Notes: generated by a model not told the origin, from the sequence alone. Shown: positions 51,701 through 61,300, numbered from the stretch's first letter. The stretch is DNA of 64,000 bases from Sphingobacterium prati (GCF_013167215.1 NZ_JABJWY010000037.1:198050-262049); one strand, 5' to 3'. Program-made: numbers and translations.

Positions 51701-51979
51701 TCATTCACCTACCCGAACAACAGCTATAGAAATAACTTTTTCAATGGTGCCGCGGTCAATGTCATGAGAGGAGATCATATCAGGCTGGCAGATCTGAGAC
51801 TGGCCTATGAACTAAAAGGAATTAAATCAAAGCGCATTCAATCCCTCAGCGTCTTCCTATATATGACCAATCTTGGTTTTATATGGCGCGCCAATAATGC
51901 CGGTATAGACCCTATGACGCCACAAAACGAGATCGGTCTGCCAAAGACAGTGTCGATGGGTGTCAATGTAAAACTATGA
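48794..51979 (+). CDS. SusC/RagA-family TonB-dependent receptor (TlpA-linked)
   Basis: A 1061-residue receptor: signal peptide (ending FTVYGQ), carboxypeptidase-regulatory-like domain (about 24-90; LTVKDSLTGRLLEGYNISING), plug (about 105-235; SPLIIVDNFPYEAGIENINPNDIENITILKDAAASSIWGAKAGNGVIVITT) and TonB barrel to the C-terminus (VSMGVNVKL). No STN domain, so no sigma/FecR signalling; regulation may come from the AraC gene at 54550. Codon use is visibly GC-richer than that of the SusC gene at 7307. With the TlpA-like protein before it and the short SusD after it, this is a peptide or unusual-nutrient uptake cassette rather than a clear polysaccharide locus. Confidence 0.94.
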   Translation: MESIVKYVLCLCFCGALFTVYGQQRVSLTVKDSLTGRLLEGYNISINGKTIKVNKGNIELHSPDKPVELICTHVGYGRKKLFYHSSMRHLVFDMLPAENQLEEVQINTGYQKLSKERQTGSFEVLSKGEIQRSVSSNILTRLEDMTTAISFDRRNYDINNPNSSDGNLDIRGISSISGSNSPLIIVDNFPYEAGIENINPNDIENITILKDAAASSIWGAKAGNGVIVITTKKGKKGSRESLNFSSNLSIGAKPDLFKLKQISSSEFIDMEILLFDKGYYNNQISNKKRPALSPVIELLQLRKEGKLNEAELGERINTYRDIDSRRDYMDYFYRNSFDQRYAIDLSGGSDVASHYVSLGVDRQNPALRGNVTTRYTFNFSNELYLGKKATVQSRISYTYHQGTDFNDGYGAGLPLYPYAKLVGENGAPLAVNYGYSRRFLDGITDSGLLDWKYRPYGELQINDQYQKSRQLLFDLGMTYKITRWLGLEARGQYGTSAGKQEKLNGTESYFTRNLINLYTTVKDGLYTYGVPKGGILNRSESEGQTKSFRIQLNQDKNFAEKHRLTSLMGFEVRSLTNSEDGTRLYCYEPEKMLFASVDQIALLPTYNNIGGTASLGTDGFFRDRTVDRYVSIYGNVSYSYRTKIDIYFSSRKDASNLFGATTNGRWSPLWSTGMAWNIHRENFFKADWIKLLKVRGSFGYSGNVNRNTSAYSTIEYASYLTPYTSLPFAMIVNPPNPSLRWERVKTTNIGLDFATKDNRISGSLDYYLKNAYDLLGSSPLDPTTGISEMTINSANTKGKGLDLNLRSRNLIGDFSWNTALLLSFNKVVVSKYMQAVKPAMSYIQQIKPIEGQLAYAVFSYKWAGLNPENGNPMGYVGHEKSEDWKNIIQKTELNELVLHGSARPLWFGSVRNDWSYKNIQVSANIGFRFRYYFRKPTVNYAQIGTWNPVHADFSTRWQHPGDEILTDIPSFTYPNNSYRNNFFNGAAVNVMRGDHIRLADLRLAYELKGIKSKRIQSLSVFLYMTNLGFIWRANNAGIDPMTPQNEIGLPKTVSMGVNVKL

Positions 51980-52064
51980 TCAGTTTCCGATGGACAGACA
52001 TTTTTGAAATGGATTTTTCATCGCACAGATAACAATAATTTTAAATAGGATAAATTCCATCCGG

Positions 52065-52083
52065 TCGATGGAAGATAAAAATA
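52065..52083 (+). promoter_or_regulatory. Intercistronic hairpin between SusC and SusD genes
   Basis: TTCCATC-CGGTC-GATGGAA, a perfect 7-bp stem ending 7 bases before the SusD ATG. No U-tract. It may tune SusD translation or protect the mRNA end. Confidence 0.5.
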
Positions 52084-52090
52084 TTTACAA

Positions 52091-53425
52091 ATGAAAACAT
52101 ATTTGATATTCTTAGTGGCATTAATGACTTTTTCGGGATGTGGTAAATTTCTCGAAGAAAAACCACGTCAGAAACTGGCCACAATTTCGACCAAAGAGGA
52201 TCTTTGGGCGCTCCTTAACAATGAAAATATTTTTAATGCCATGTCGTTGGTAGGGGAGGATCTCAGTGATAACTATTACCTCACGGACAATACATGGAAT
52301 TCGATCGCTAATATCTCTTTTAGGAATAAATACACCTGGGATGTTACTGCGAATGACGATGTTGCCTGGTCTATGCTGTACCACCGGGTGTATTATGCCA
52401 ATGTGGTACTCGAAAGCGCAGGTGCTCTCAGGGATAAATTGAGCGACAGCGATTATAAGGAAATCGTAGCGACTGCCAAGTTCTACCGGAGCCTGTCTTT
52501 TTTTGAGTTGATGACCCTGTTCTCATTGCCCTACGACGGAAAATCTAATGCAGACAGGTTGGGGATTCCGCTCAGAACATCATCGGATATCAATGTAAAA
52601 TTTAAAAGATCGGACATATCGGCCAGTTATAAACAGATCATAGGAGATCTTGAAGAATGTGTAGAAGATTTACCATTGTTGTCACAGATAAAGACTAGAC
52701 CTGGCAAGCTTGCTGTATGGGCACTCCTGGCGAGGGTTTATCTTTCTATAGGTCAATATACACAGGCATTTGAGTATAGTAGACTGGTTATTGAACAAAA
52801 GCCTGAGCTTCTGGACTACTCCACCGTTGATGAAAAAAAAGATAATCCATTTGGCCGATATAATGTAGAAGTTATCCATGCTACCTCAAACTATAGCCAG
52901 CTGCTGACCCGGCAGAACTGTTATGTGGACACATTACTTTATGCAGGATATGGTGACGACGATTGTAGGAAGAAATTGTATTTTGTGAAAGAAGGCGATA
53001 ACAAAGTGAGGTTTAGGGGCAGTTATGCACAGGATAATGATATACAGTTTACCGGCAGTACCATCGGTGAAATGTATCTGATCCTTGTGGAGTCTTCATT
53101 GAAAATTTCGGGTAAGAAAGATGATGGGATCAAAAGATTGAATTATTTTCTAAAATCGAGATATGAAACAGGCAAAAGTCCCGATATCCCGTATGGGGAG
53201 GAAGAGTTGAGAGATCTTATCCTAAGTGAAAGAAGAAAGGAACTTGTCTTTCGCAATAGGCGGTACGAAGATGTAAAACGATTGAACCTAGAAGGGTATA
53301 ATATTACTTTTACACGTAAACTGGCCGATAGAGAATACCTACTGAAACCTAACGCATTAGCATATGCACTTTTGATCCCGTTGGAAGCTATCAATTACTC
53401 AGGTATTATTCAAAATTCAAGATAG
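52091..53425 (+). CDS. SusD/RagB-family outer membrane lipoprotein (short)
   Basis: A 444-residue SusD-like lipoprotein (lipobox FSGC, Cys17, followed by GKFLEEKPRQKLATISTKEDLWALL). The TPR-like helices read VAWSMLYHRVYYANVVLESAGAL and ATAKFYRSLSFFELMTLFSLPYDGKSNADRLGIPL, and the C-terminal block LRDLILSERRKELVFRNRRYEDVKRLN is typical of SusD. It is shorter than most polysaccharide SusDs. Partner of the SusC encoded upstream. Confidence 0.93.
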   Translation: MKTYLIFLVALMTFSGCGKFLEEKPRQKLATISTKEDLWALLNNENIFNAMSLVGEDLSDNYYLTDNTWNSIANISFRNKYTWDVTANDDVAWSMLYHRVYYANVVLESAGALRDKLSDSDYKEIVATAKFYRSLSFFELMTLFSLPYDGKSNADRLGIPLRTSSDINVKFKRSDISASYKQIIGDLEECVEDLPLLSQIKTRPGKLAVWALLARVYLSIGQYTQAFEYSRLVIEQKPELLDYSTVDEKKDNPFGRYNVEVIHATSNYSQLLTRQNCYVDTLLYAGYGDDDCRKKLYFVKEGDNKVRFRGSYAQDNDIQFTGSTIGEMYLILVESSLKISGKKDDGIKRLNYFLKSRYETGKSPDIPYGEEELRDLILSERRKELVFRNRRYEDVKRLNLEGYNITFTRKLADREYLLKPNALAYALLIPLEAINYSGIIQNSR

Positions 53426-53499
53426 CAATATTGTTGCCCTGATAATGGTCATGTAAAATAGCCGAGTTGATTCTTTATTGCTAAATGCCTGAAAATGTT

Positions 53500-53530
53500 G
53501 AAAGCAGGGATGAAAAATACCCCTGCTTTC
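53500..53530. terminator. Terminator between SusD and the DUF6520 gene
   Basis: GAAAGCAGGG / CCCTGCTTTC with an 11-base loop between convergent genes. Confidence 0.8.
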
Positions 53531-53538
53531 ATATTTAA

Positions 53539-53898
53539 TTAATTCTGCAACTTAATGTTTGTATTCGACGGTGTTCCTCCTGTTGCTATAGCGGACATCA
53601 CCTGATTGACAAAACTATTGCTCAATACTGGTTGATCACTTCCGTCATTTGGAGCTTTCAATGAACAGAGCTCAGATCCGGCGTTACAGCCCGGGGTACC
53701 CGAATGGCGCGTGTAATTCGCTGGATTTTCAATGTCTTCCCTATCTTGGGATGGTCCATTGTAATCAAACCATTCCTCAACAAATACCTTTTCTCCTAAG
53801 GTATTGTTAGTTTCCATTGCTTCTACAATATAGAAAGCTCCGAATAATAGTATTAATGCTGTAAACCCAGCTATGATTTTTGATTTTAACGTTCTCAT
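53539..53898 (-). CDS. DUF6520-like small exported protein
   Basis: A 119-residue protein from the ATG at 53898 (MRTLKSKIIAGFTALILLFGAFYIVEA); the longer frame to 53943 adds 15 atypical residues. A signal or anchor segment is followed by a Cys-paired domain (GTPGCNAGSELCSLKAPNDG), the pattern of DUF6520. These small proteins often sit beside SusC/SusD cassettes of this type and are of unknown role; they might be secreted and processed peptides. Convergent with the SusD gene. Confidence 0.72.
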   Translation of the reverse strand: MRTLKSKIIAGFTALILLFGAFYIVEAMETNNTLGEKVFVEEWFDYNGPSQDREDIENPANYTRHSGTPGCNAGSELCSLKAPNDGSDQPVLSNSFVNQVMSAIATGGTPSNTNIKLQN

Positions 53899-54549
53899 GA
53901 CGTAATGTTTTAATTTAAAGTTCTGTTGGTAATCATTTTGCACATCGGTTTTGCCTCACAGCCATGCGATCGAGGGATCCTATGTTACGGTCAGCCAACT
54001 TCCTTGAAGTCGTGAAGCCAGCATACTCGGGAACAGGGCAAACTTACGCGGGTACCACATCTTGCTGACAACTCTCTTTAGGGCTAAGGATAGACAGATA
54101 GGGGAATAGTCAAGCTCTCTGAACCAAAGAACGGGACTGTACCTGTACCAAAGGACAAACCGCCCAGACAGCCTGATCCATAGGGACAGTAACACTGACC
54201 ATAGCCATTGGTCAAGTAGTTTAATTGTTTTTTTCGCTGTTTGTAGACTTTTCATCCTGGTTCATTTTACCTATCCATAACCTATTGCGCAGCGGCACAT
54301 CCTCGGTGCGGCCTGCCCTCTGTTTTGCTTTGCACTTTATCGCTGTACCCGCGTCCCTATTTATTTTGTTCCAGCTCTCCCTTCCAACCCTTCGCAGACG
54401 TACCGAAGATCGCTGGAAACCTCGTCGGGAAAGACGGGGATCGCATGGCACTGGTACGCCCGCCATCTCTTTTGCTTTTAGTTCTTTAAGCGTATTTCAA
54501 AGGTAAGCTCGTCTCAGCACATTCATTTACGCATTTTTGATCTTGTGAT
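53899..54549. other. Intergenic region with GC-rich right half
   Basis: No convincing gene. Two short minus-strand frames (53980-54255 and 54221-54466) encode low-plausibility, Trp- or Arg-rich sequences and are not annotated. The part 54280-54510 is GC-rich compared with its flanks. TGACCA / TGGTCA (about 54196-54213) forms a small hairpin. The 12-base word GGGATCCTATGT (53974-53985) also occurs at 46123-46134. Confidence 0.5.
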
Positions 54550-55557
54550 TTACTGATTTTTGTCATTGTCCGGATTCTGGTGGAATTTTATATATTCGGA
54601 AGGATACAGGCCAACCCGTTTCTCAAAGTAGTCGGAGAAACCACTTGGGTATTTAAATCCGCAAAAATTGGCTACTTCCCCAATGGTATAAGCTGAAAGC
54701 AGCCTGTCTTTTGCTAGCGGAAGGAGTATTTCATCCCGATATTTTAAAAGGGGCTGTTTGTAATAGCGTTTATGACAGCGTGCAAGATAAGCGTCAGAAA
54801 CGCCTAACGAAAAGGCAATTTGGCTAATATTCACCTCCTGAAATCCTTGATTTACGATATCATATATTATTTTTCTTGCTTTTTTAGCAAGGACTTCACC
54901 TTCGCTCAGTTTCTCATAAAGCCCAAACTGTTTTGTTTCTGCGATATCGAATAATAGGTAAATCTGCTCGATTACCCTTGCCTCATTTTGTTTGCTGTAA
55001 TTAAAGAAGATCGTTTCAATACGGTTCAGCTGATAATTCGTAAGCTCTTTGATCGGCCATAAGGCTGTCTGGTAGAGACTGGTTTTATCCTTTTTCTTTG
55101 CATTTTTTAATTCGGATAGAAAATGCCCATGATGATAAATGATATCCCGCACCAGACCTATATCAATCAATAGCCCGTAGACCAGATAATTTCCGGGTTT
55201 TAAATGTATGTCAAATTTACTGCGCGGGATGTAGGTAAATGTGCTGTGTGCATGGGGAAATATGATTTTGTTTTCAGTGTCCTTTTTTTGAATAATAATA
55301 TCGTCTGTCGCTTTTTTGGTGTAAATGAGATGAAAGTCCGGCTTGTTTGTTTTCAATTGAACAATACAATCAATGGTCACATGCGCCTGTAACCGATATA
55401 ATATCACTTGGCGGTAATCTATAAATTCCTCTACAAGCTGTATCGAAGTATCCTCATATAGATTACGTTTTGCATCGGGCAATGGGGGAAGAAATGGGTG
55501 CTTTTCATCCTCGAAATACGCTACTTTTGGTAATATAAATTTGAAGGTCTTCTTCAT
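54550..55557 (-). CDS. AraC-family transcriptional regulator
   Basis: A 335-residue regulator with an N-terminal sensing region of unknown fold (about 1-210) and a C-terminal double helix-turn-helix HTH_18 domain (about 225-325; VNISQIAFSLGVSDAYLARCHKRYYKQPLLKYRDEILLPLAKDRL, then TIGEVANFCGFKYPSGFSDYFEKRVGLYPSEYIKFHQ). It is the only regulator next to the TlpA-SusC-SusD-DUF6520 cassette that lacks sigma/FecR genes, so it is the likely controller. The effector is unknown. Confidence 0.92.
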   Translation of the reverse strand: MKKTFKFILPKVAYFEDEKHPFLPPLPDAKRNLYEDTSIQLVEEFIDYRQVILYRLQAHVTIDCIVQLKTNKPDFHLIYTKKATDDIIIQKKDTENKIIFPHAHSTFTYIPRSKFDIHLKPGNYLVYGLLIDIGLVRDIIYHHGHFLSELKNAKKKDKTSLYQTALWPIKELTNYQLNRIETIFFNYSKQNEARVIEQIYLLFDIAETKQFGLYEKLSEGEVLAKKARKIIYDIVNQGFQEVNISQIAFSLGVSDAYLARCHKRYYKQPLLKYRDEILLPLAKDRLLSAYTIGEVANFCGFKYPSGFSDYFEKRVGLYPSEYIKFHQNPDNDKNQ

Positions 55558-56169
55558 ACTTATGTTGCTTTGTTGTGCAGATTTTACGGTATGGAAAAGT
55601 ATTTATAATCTATTTTCTAGATATGACCTTATGGTACATGTTTGGAAAATATTTTTTTCTTATTTTATATGCTCAATTTTGACTATTATTCATTGACTAT
55701 ACCTAAATCCCAGAGACTTTGTAAGTGAATTCAAGCATAAAATTTGTGATTGTTTTATATTGTAGAATTAATTCCTAAATCCACAGCATTGCTTCTCAAT
55801 TGATCGACATTGCTTCCTGTTACTGTTAAATTATTCCCAAATATATCGTGTATATAAGATCAGAGATTGTCCAAATCTGGATAACGAGTTGTTCATCCTT
55901 TCATAATATCCCATTAACATTCAAAATACATAATACTGGATTTTAAGGAAAATGCATGTGTCGTGTGAGAAATTCGGACACTTTTGGAGAAATAAGGACA
56001 AAAATCGAGCATGCTCGAACTGGACAATGGCTGTATGACTCTATATGCTTTTTCATTTTCCTGATTTTTGGAATGTTATCAAACCAAAGTTAGGGAAGGG
56101 CGATACCAATAAATTGGGCTTTTAAGTACTATTTTTTGGTGTTTGCTTCGCTATTTGTACAGTATTTCT

Positions 56170-56335
56170 TCGCCTCTTGTCCGTACCATCTTCGGAATGC
56201 CCATATAGATTCTCTACTCATTCTCCACTTTTACCTACATAATCAGTAGGGAAGGAGTAGGGGGTGAGTGGAGAAAAGTAAGGTGATCGCCGAATAAGGG
56301 GCGAGGCAGTTCCGAATGAGTTCCGAAAATAGGAT
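56170..56335 (+). ncRNA. 11-base-phased inverted array, candidate long hairpin RNA (block 1)
   Basis: Left arm cores step by 11: TCG 56170, TCG 56192, CTA 56214, CCA 56225, CTA 56235. Right arm cores step by 11 in the complementary sense: TAG 56247, TAG 56258, TGG 56269, then CGA 56291, 56302, 56313, 56324. Bases 56210-56236 pair with 56249-56275 with only two mismatches and seven G-U pairs, all G-U when read as plus-strand RNA. Outer pairs continue at 56191-56195/56290-56294 and 56182-56187/56298-56303. Confidence 0.6.
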
Positions 56336-56387
56336 GAACAATTTTAGATAATGCTAATCGCACTAACTTCCTGCTTTCTTTGCTATT

Positions 56388-56511
56388 TTACCTGACTTTA
56401 TTCGCTCTCTGACCTACTGTTGGCCTACTATTCTCCTATCCCAGTAAACCAAATGTAGGTCAACAGTAGGAAAATAGTAGGTGAAATACAGTATTAAGGC
56501 AGGTAATTACT
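56388..56511 (+). ncRNA. 11-base-phased inverted array, candidate hairpin RNA (block 2)
   Basis: CTG 56392, CTA 56414, 56425 and 56436 on the left; TAG 56456, 56467, 56478, CAG 56489, 56500 and TAA 56511 on the right, all in 11-base steps. CCTACTATTCTCCT (56424-56437) pairs with AGGAAAATAGTAGG (56468-56481) with one mismatch. CCTACTGTTGG (56413-56423) pairs with TCAACAGTAGG (56460-56470), an alternative or pseudoknot-like pairing. TTACCTG / CAGGTAA (56388, 56500) could close the base. Confidence 0.6.
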
Positions 56512-56967
56512 AAAGGAAAATAACTGGTTGCTTGTATCCCAAATACAGCACAATTTTCTTTGTTTGTTTTAAAATCTGTTTTCCTGTGCAAAATTGTTGC
56601 TAACAAGATGTTACAATACAAAGGTTTCATTTTATTCTTTTTTGTAACATTTTTGTTTTATTTCGTTCATTAATTTTCTTTCTGTCCAGAATACACTCTT
56701 AGTATTAAATTAAAACAATGTTAATAATTTAATAACTAGCTGAATGATGGTTTGCGCGGGCATGTTGTTAGTTTTGCATCGTTCTAATCGAAGGTCTTAT
56801 TGCCTATGATAGCTTATGTTGTGTATTTCTAATGCTTTCATATTTTAGTTAAATAGCTTTATTATATTTCAATTTTGGTTTTGTAAATATTTGTTTTGTT
56901 TGTTTTTCTAAATTATATTCGATCTAACTTTTAGAACCAGTTGTAGATTTACTTAACCGAAGTTATT

Positions 56968-58290
56968 ATGAAATGTAGTCAATTAACATTTTCTTTGTTA
57001 ATGTTGCTGTTTTCTTCTTCCTGTAAGGAAGATGTTGCGACAAAACAGAGTGAGCATGATCCCAATACCCCGATTGTGCTTTCCTCTTTCTACCCCGCAG
57101 AAGGCGGGGCAAAAGATAAAATCTTATTAGATGGCAAAAATTTTGGGTCCGATCCAAATAAGATTAAAGTGTATTTTAACAATGCACAGGCTGCTGTAGT
57201 CTCCTCCAGCGGCGAACGTATTTATGCCATTGTACCACGCCTTCCTGGTGATGATCCCAAAATTTCAGTTGTAATCGGTAAAGATTCGGTGGTTTATGAT
57301 AAATCATTTACCTATCATATCCAAGCACAGGTCAGTACTGTTACGGGTACGGGGGATAAGAATTTTTTAGCAGGTACACTTGATCAGGCACATGTCTATG
57401 GGAAATATCTGGATATGGATGCACAAGGCAATCTATTTATGACCTGGCGTGATGGCGGCTCATTTGGTATTGCACGTATCAATGAAAAGGAAAATATTGT
57501 AACGCCATTGTATTCAGTGGCTTCTTCACCTAATCCATATGCCAATGGTGTAACCGTAGATCGGGAGACTGGTATAATGACGGTTTCACATGAGTCGGTT
57601 GCTGAGGTATTTTTTTCTTTCGATCCAAGGGAAGCATGGACACTTCGCCAGCGGAATGCACAGTTTTCAGCAGCGGATTATGCGAAAATTGTGCAAGCAG
57701 ACCGCTATGCCAACTTCGTGACCTTCTGCCCGTATGATGGGTATCTATACACTCGTTTCCGTGATGGCAATATCGCCAAGATAGATCCGGTTACTTATGC
57801 TGCGACTATTGTGCATAAAGGACCTTATGGATCACAATATGGACAGGCTATTAATCCCGCAAAACCTTGGGAACTTTATATTACGTTGCACTCCAACGCA
57901 AGCCCGAATACCTTCGCCCAAGGCATATCTGTTTTAGATCTGCGTGATCCAGATGGAACAGGTGGTTTTAAACGGGTCAATGCCCCGGGTGGTTCGGGAT
58001 TTCGTGATGGACCTGTTAAAGATGCTGTTTTCAATTACCCAAAGGATATCAAATTTGATAAGACCGGAAATATGTTTATTGCTGATTATGGCAATCACTG
58101 CATACGCATGCTATCAGCTGACGGTATTGTATCGACAGTTGCGGGACAACCTACCAAGGCGGGGTATAAGGATGGAGGACCTGTTGAATCCCAATTCAAC
58201 CAGCCTTGGGGAGTTGCGGTAAATGATCAGGGAGATATCTATATCGCTGATTGGAATAACGCACGTATCCGTAAACTAGTTATTGAATAA
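56968..58290 (+). CDS. IPT/TIG and NHL-repeat surface lipoprotein
   Basis: A 440-residue lipoprotein (lipobox FSSSC, Cys19). An IPT/TIG immunoglobulin-like domain (about 35-115; IVLSSFYPAEGGAKDKILLDGKNFGSDPNKIKVYFN) precedes NHL-type beta-propeller repeats (about 125-440; NYPKDIKFDKTGNMFIADYGNHCIRML, FNQPWGVAVNDQGDIYIADWNNARIRKL). Such proteins are usual first genes of Bacteroidota glycan-utilisation loci and are probably surface glycan-binding. The next gene, SusC, starts 18 bp on. Confidence 0.92.
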   Translation: MKCSQLTFSLLMLLFSSSCKEDVATKQSEHDPNTPIVLSSFYPAEGGAKDKILLDGKNFGSDPNKIKVYFNNAQAAVVSSSGERIYAIVPRLPGDDPKISVVIGKDSVVYDKSFTYHIQAQVSTVTGTGDKNFLAGTLDQAHVYGKYLDMDAQGNLFMTWRDGGSFGIARINEKENIVTPLYSVASSPNPYANGVTVDRETGIMTVSHESVAEVFFSFDPREAWTLRQRNAQFSAADYAKIVQADRYANFVTFCPYDGYLYTRFRDGNIAKIDPVTYAATIVHKGPYGSQYGQAINPAKPWELYITLHSNASPNTFAQGISVLDLRDPDGTGGFKRVNAPGGSGFRDGPVKDAVFNYPKDIKFDKTGNMFIADYGNHCIRMLSADGIVSTVAGQPTKAGYKDGGPVESQFNQPWGVAVNDQGDIYIADWNNARIRKLVIE

Positions 58291-58307
58291 TTTAACCTAC
58301 TTATGAT

Positions 58308-61300
58308 ATGATGAAGATTATTTATTTTTTGTGCATACTGCCCCTGTGTTTTTGGCTGCCGCCTACATTTGCACAACAAACAGAAGAACAGTTAACAATT
58401 GCCGGAACCGTCGTTGACAGCAAGGGACAACCTATATCTAAAGTGTCAATCTACATCAAGGACAAGCCGACAGGAGCAACTTCTACAGATGAAAAGGGAG
58501 CGTTTACTATTAAAGCTGTGTATGGAGACTGGTTGGTATTTACCAGTGTGGGCTATGATCTCGTTGAGCATTTGATAGTAGAGTCGACCGCTAATCTCGA
58601 AATAAAGATGCTGGACAAGAGTACCAATATCGATGAGGTCGTAGTCGTTGGATTGGGCGCCAAGCAGCGAAAAATTAGTTCTGTTGGTGCTATCACGACT
58701 GTGGATGTGAAACAGCTACAGAGTCCGGCACCTTCCATTGCGAATATGTTAGGCGGACGTGCCGCCGGTATAATATCCATGCAGACCTCGGGAGAGCCAG
58801 GTGCGAATATCGCGGATTTTTGGGTGCGTGGTATTGGTACGTTCGGTGCCAATGCGAAAGCCTTAGTGCTTATTGATGGGCTTGAAGGTGATTTGAATAC
58901 AATCGATCCTGCTGATGTGGAGAGCTTCTCTATTTTAAAAGATGCTTCAGCAACAGCAGTATATGGTGTGCGGGGCGCTAATGGCGTCGTATTGGTAACC
59001 ACCAAACGGGGTACCGTAGACCGTATCCAAATTACAGGGCGTGCAAATTCTACCTTATCAAGGCTTAACCGGTTACCAAAATATTTACGTGCTTATGATT
59101 ATGCCTTACTGGCTAATGAAGCATCCGCTGTGCGTGGGAGCGAACCGCTGTTTAATGATACCGAATTGGGTATTATACAACAGGGCTTAGATCCGGACAT
59201 GTATCCCGATGTCAGCTGGCAAGATGAAATTTTAAACCGAAATTTCTGGCGTCAGAGCTACTATGCTTCGGGACGCGGTGGTTCTGAAGTAGCGCGATAC
59301 TTCCTGAGCTTGGGCGGTAACAGTGAAACAGCGGCCTACAAGGTTGATAAAAATAGTATTTACAGTTCTAATGTTGGTTATAATACATACAATTACCGTA
59401 TCAACCTCGATATTAACCTGACAAAAACGACTAAAGTATTTTTGGGTTCTGATGGCTTTCTATCTGTTAAAAAAGAGCCTGGTTATGGTAATACGGATGA
59501 TATCTGGAAAACACAATCGACACTTACGCCGATTTCTATTCCGCTCCAATATTCCAATGGTTTATTGCCCGGGGTGGGGGCTGGTGATCGTTCATCACCT
59601 TATGTCATGATCAACCGTACGGGTAACTACAATAATCAAAACTATAAAGGGAAGGTAACACTGGCATTGGAACAGGACTTGAGCAGTGTGCTTGAAGGAT
59701 TGAAAATCCGTGGTCAAGGGGCTTATGATATCCATAGTTATTTTTCTGAACGCAGATGGATGCAGCCTGCATTGTACGAGGCCACAGGCCGCGATTTGGA
59801 CGGCTCGCTGATCATGGTGCAAAAGGTTCAGGAGAAGCCGGCTTCCTACTCGAAGTTTGTAAGCCAATACCGAAAATATCATTTTGAGTCTACACTAAAT
59901 TATGATAGAAAATTTGGGGAGGACCATCGTACCTCTGCTTTGGTCTATTATTATATAAGTGATGCCAAAGATACCGATGATGCAACGAATAATTTGACGG
60001 CGATACCCGTTCGTTATCAAGGGGTTTCCAGTCGGTTTACTTATGGCTATAAGGATACTTACCTATTGGATGCCAATTTTGGTTATACTGGTTCGGAAAA
60101 CTTTCAGCCTGGTCGCCAATACGGCTTTTTCCCATCAGTGGCAGTGGGATGGGTGCCTACAAGTTACAAATTTATGAAAGAGGCTGCCCCTTGGCTAAAT
60201 TATTTTAAAATTAGAGCGTCCTACGGTACTGTAGGTAACGATCGAATTGTGAATGATATCCGTTTTCCCTATCTGACCAAAGCAGATATCTACAATGGTA
60301 ATGTTTGGGGAGTTGGTGGGATTGAAACAATTTCGGAAACCCGTATCGGTGCGGATAATTTGGAATGGGAACGTTCGATCAAGTCTAATCTGGGGATAGA
60401 GGGGAAACTTTTTAACAACAAAATTGATTTTGTTATTGACTTTTTCCAGGATCAACGTAATGGAATTTTTCAACCACGTGTTCAGGTGCCGGATTATGTG
60501 GGGGTAATCTCCAATCCGTATGCCAACGTGGGACGTATGAAGAGCTCTGGTGCTGATGGTAACATTAGCTATACAACCCAGCTCAATAATGATATGACGC
60601 TTACTTTGCGGGGTAATTTTACCTACTCCAAGAATGTGGTACAAAACTGGGAACAGGCTTACTTAGAATATGCTTATTTGGAGTATAATGGGTATCCATA
60701 CAATTCCATTCGTGGTTATCAATCGTTAGGCTTATTTAAAGATGAGGACGATATCAAATACAGCCCAACACAGAGCTTTGGAACGGTGTTGCCCGGTGAT
60801 ATTAAATATAAAGATGTCAATGGTGACGGTATCATTAATACCCTCGATAAGGTTCCATTGACCCATAGCAACTATCCGTTGACTATGTATGGATTCGGCG
60901 GAGAGTTTCGTTACAAAAACCTTTCGCTTGGGGTGCTATTCAAAGGTACAGGTAAGACTTCTTTCTTTTACGTAGGCCAGCCAATGAAATATAAAGATGT
61001 TACCGAGGATACAGGTATGGGGTATATGCCATTTTTTGGTGGTACCAATGGAAACGTGATCAGTATGGCTAATGACCCTGCCAATCGTTGGATTCCGCGG
61101 GAGTATGCCCTAGAGCATGGGATTGACCTCTCGTTGGCTGAAAATCCCAATGCTAAATTCCCTCGTTTGCAATATGGTAACAATAGTAACAACAGCCAGT
61201 TGTCCTCGTTTTGGATGGATGATGCCCGTTATTTGCGTTTACAGGAAGTTACCTTGAATTATAATTTGAGCCTGAATTTTTTAAAGCGACTTGGGGTGAA

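Larger units (their letters stand above)
55558..56967. other. 1.4-kb gene-free region upstream of the IPT-SusC-SusD locus
   Basis: No open frame of note. From left to right: AT-rich sequence, a 14-bp perfect palindrome TCGAGCATGCTCGA (56005-56018), two phased inverted-repeat arrays (56170-56335 and 56388-56511, listed separately), then AT-rich sequence before the lipoprotein gene at 56968. The long leader resembles in arrangement the noncoding stretch before the TlpA gene. Confidence 0.7.

Noticed and set aside
53950..54230. Third 11-base-phased array
   Set aside because: A few TAC/GAC words are 11 apart, but counting positions modulo 11 shows no dominant phase.
53980..54466. Two overlapping minus-strand ORFs of 91 and 81 codons
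   Set aside because: Compositionally odd (Trp/Leu- and Arg-rich), no recognisable motif, and they lie in a GC-rich intergenic block.
54225..54506. 93-codon plus-strand ORF
   Set aside because: Antisense to the preceding doubtful frames; sequence unlike a real protein.
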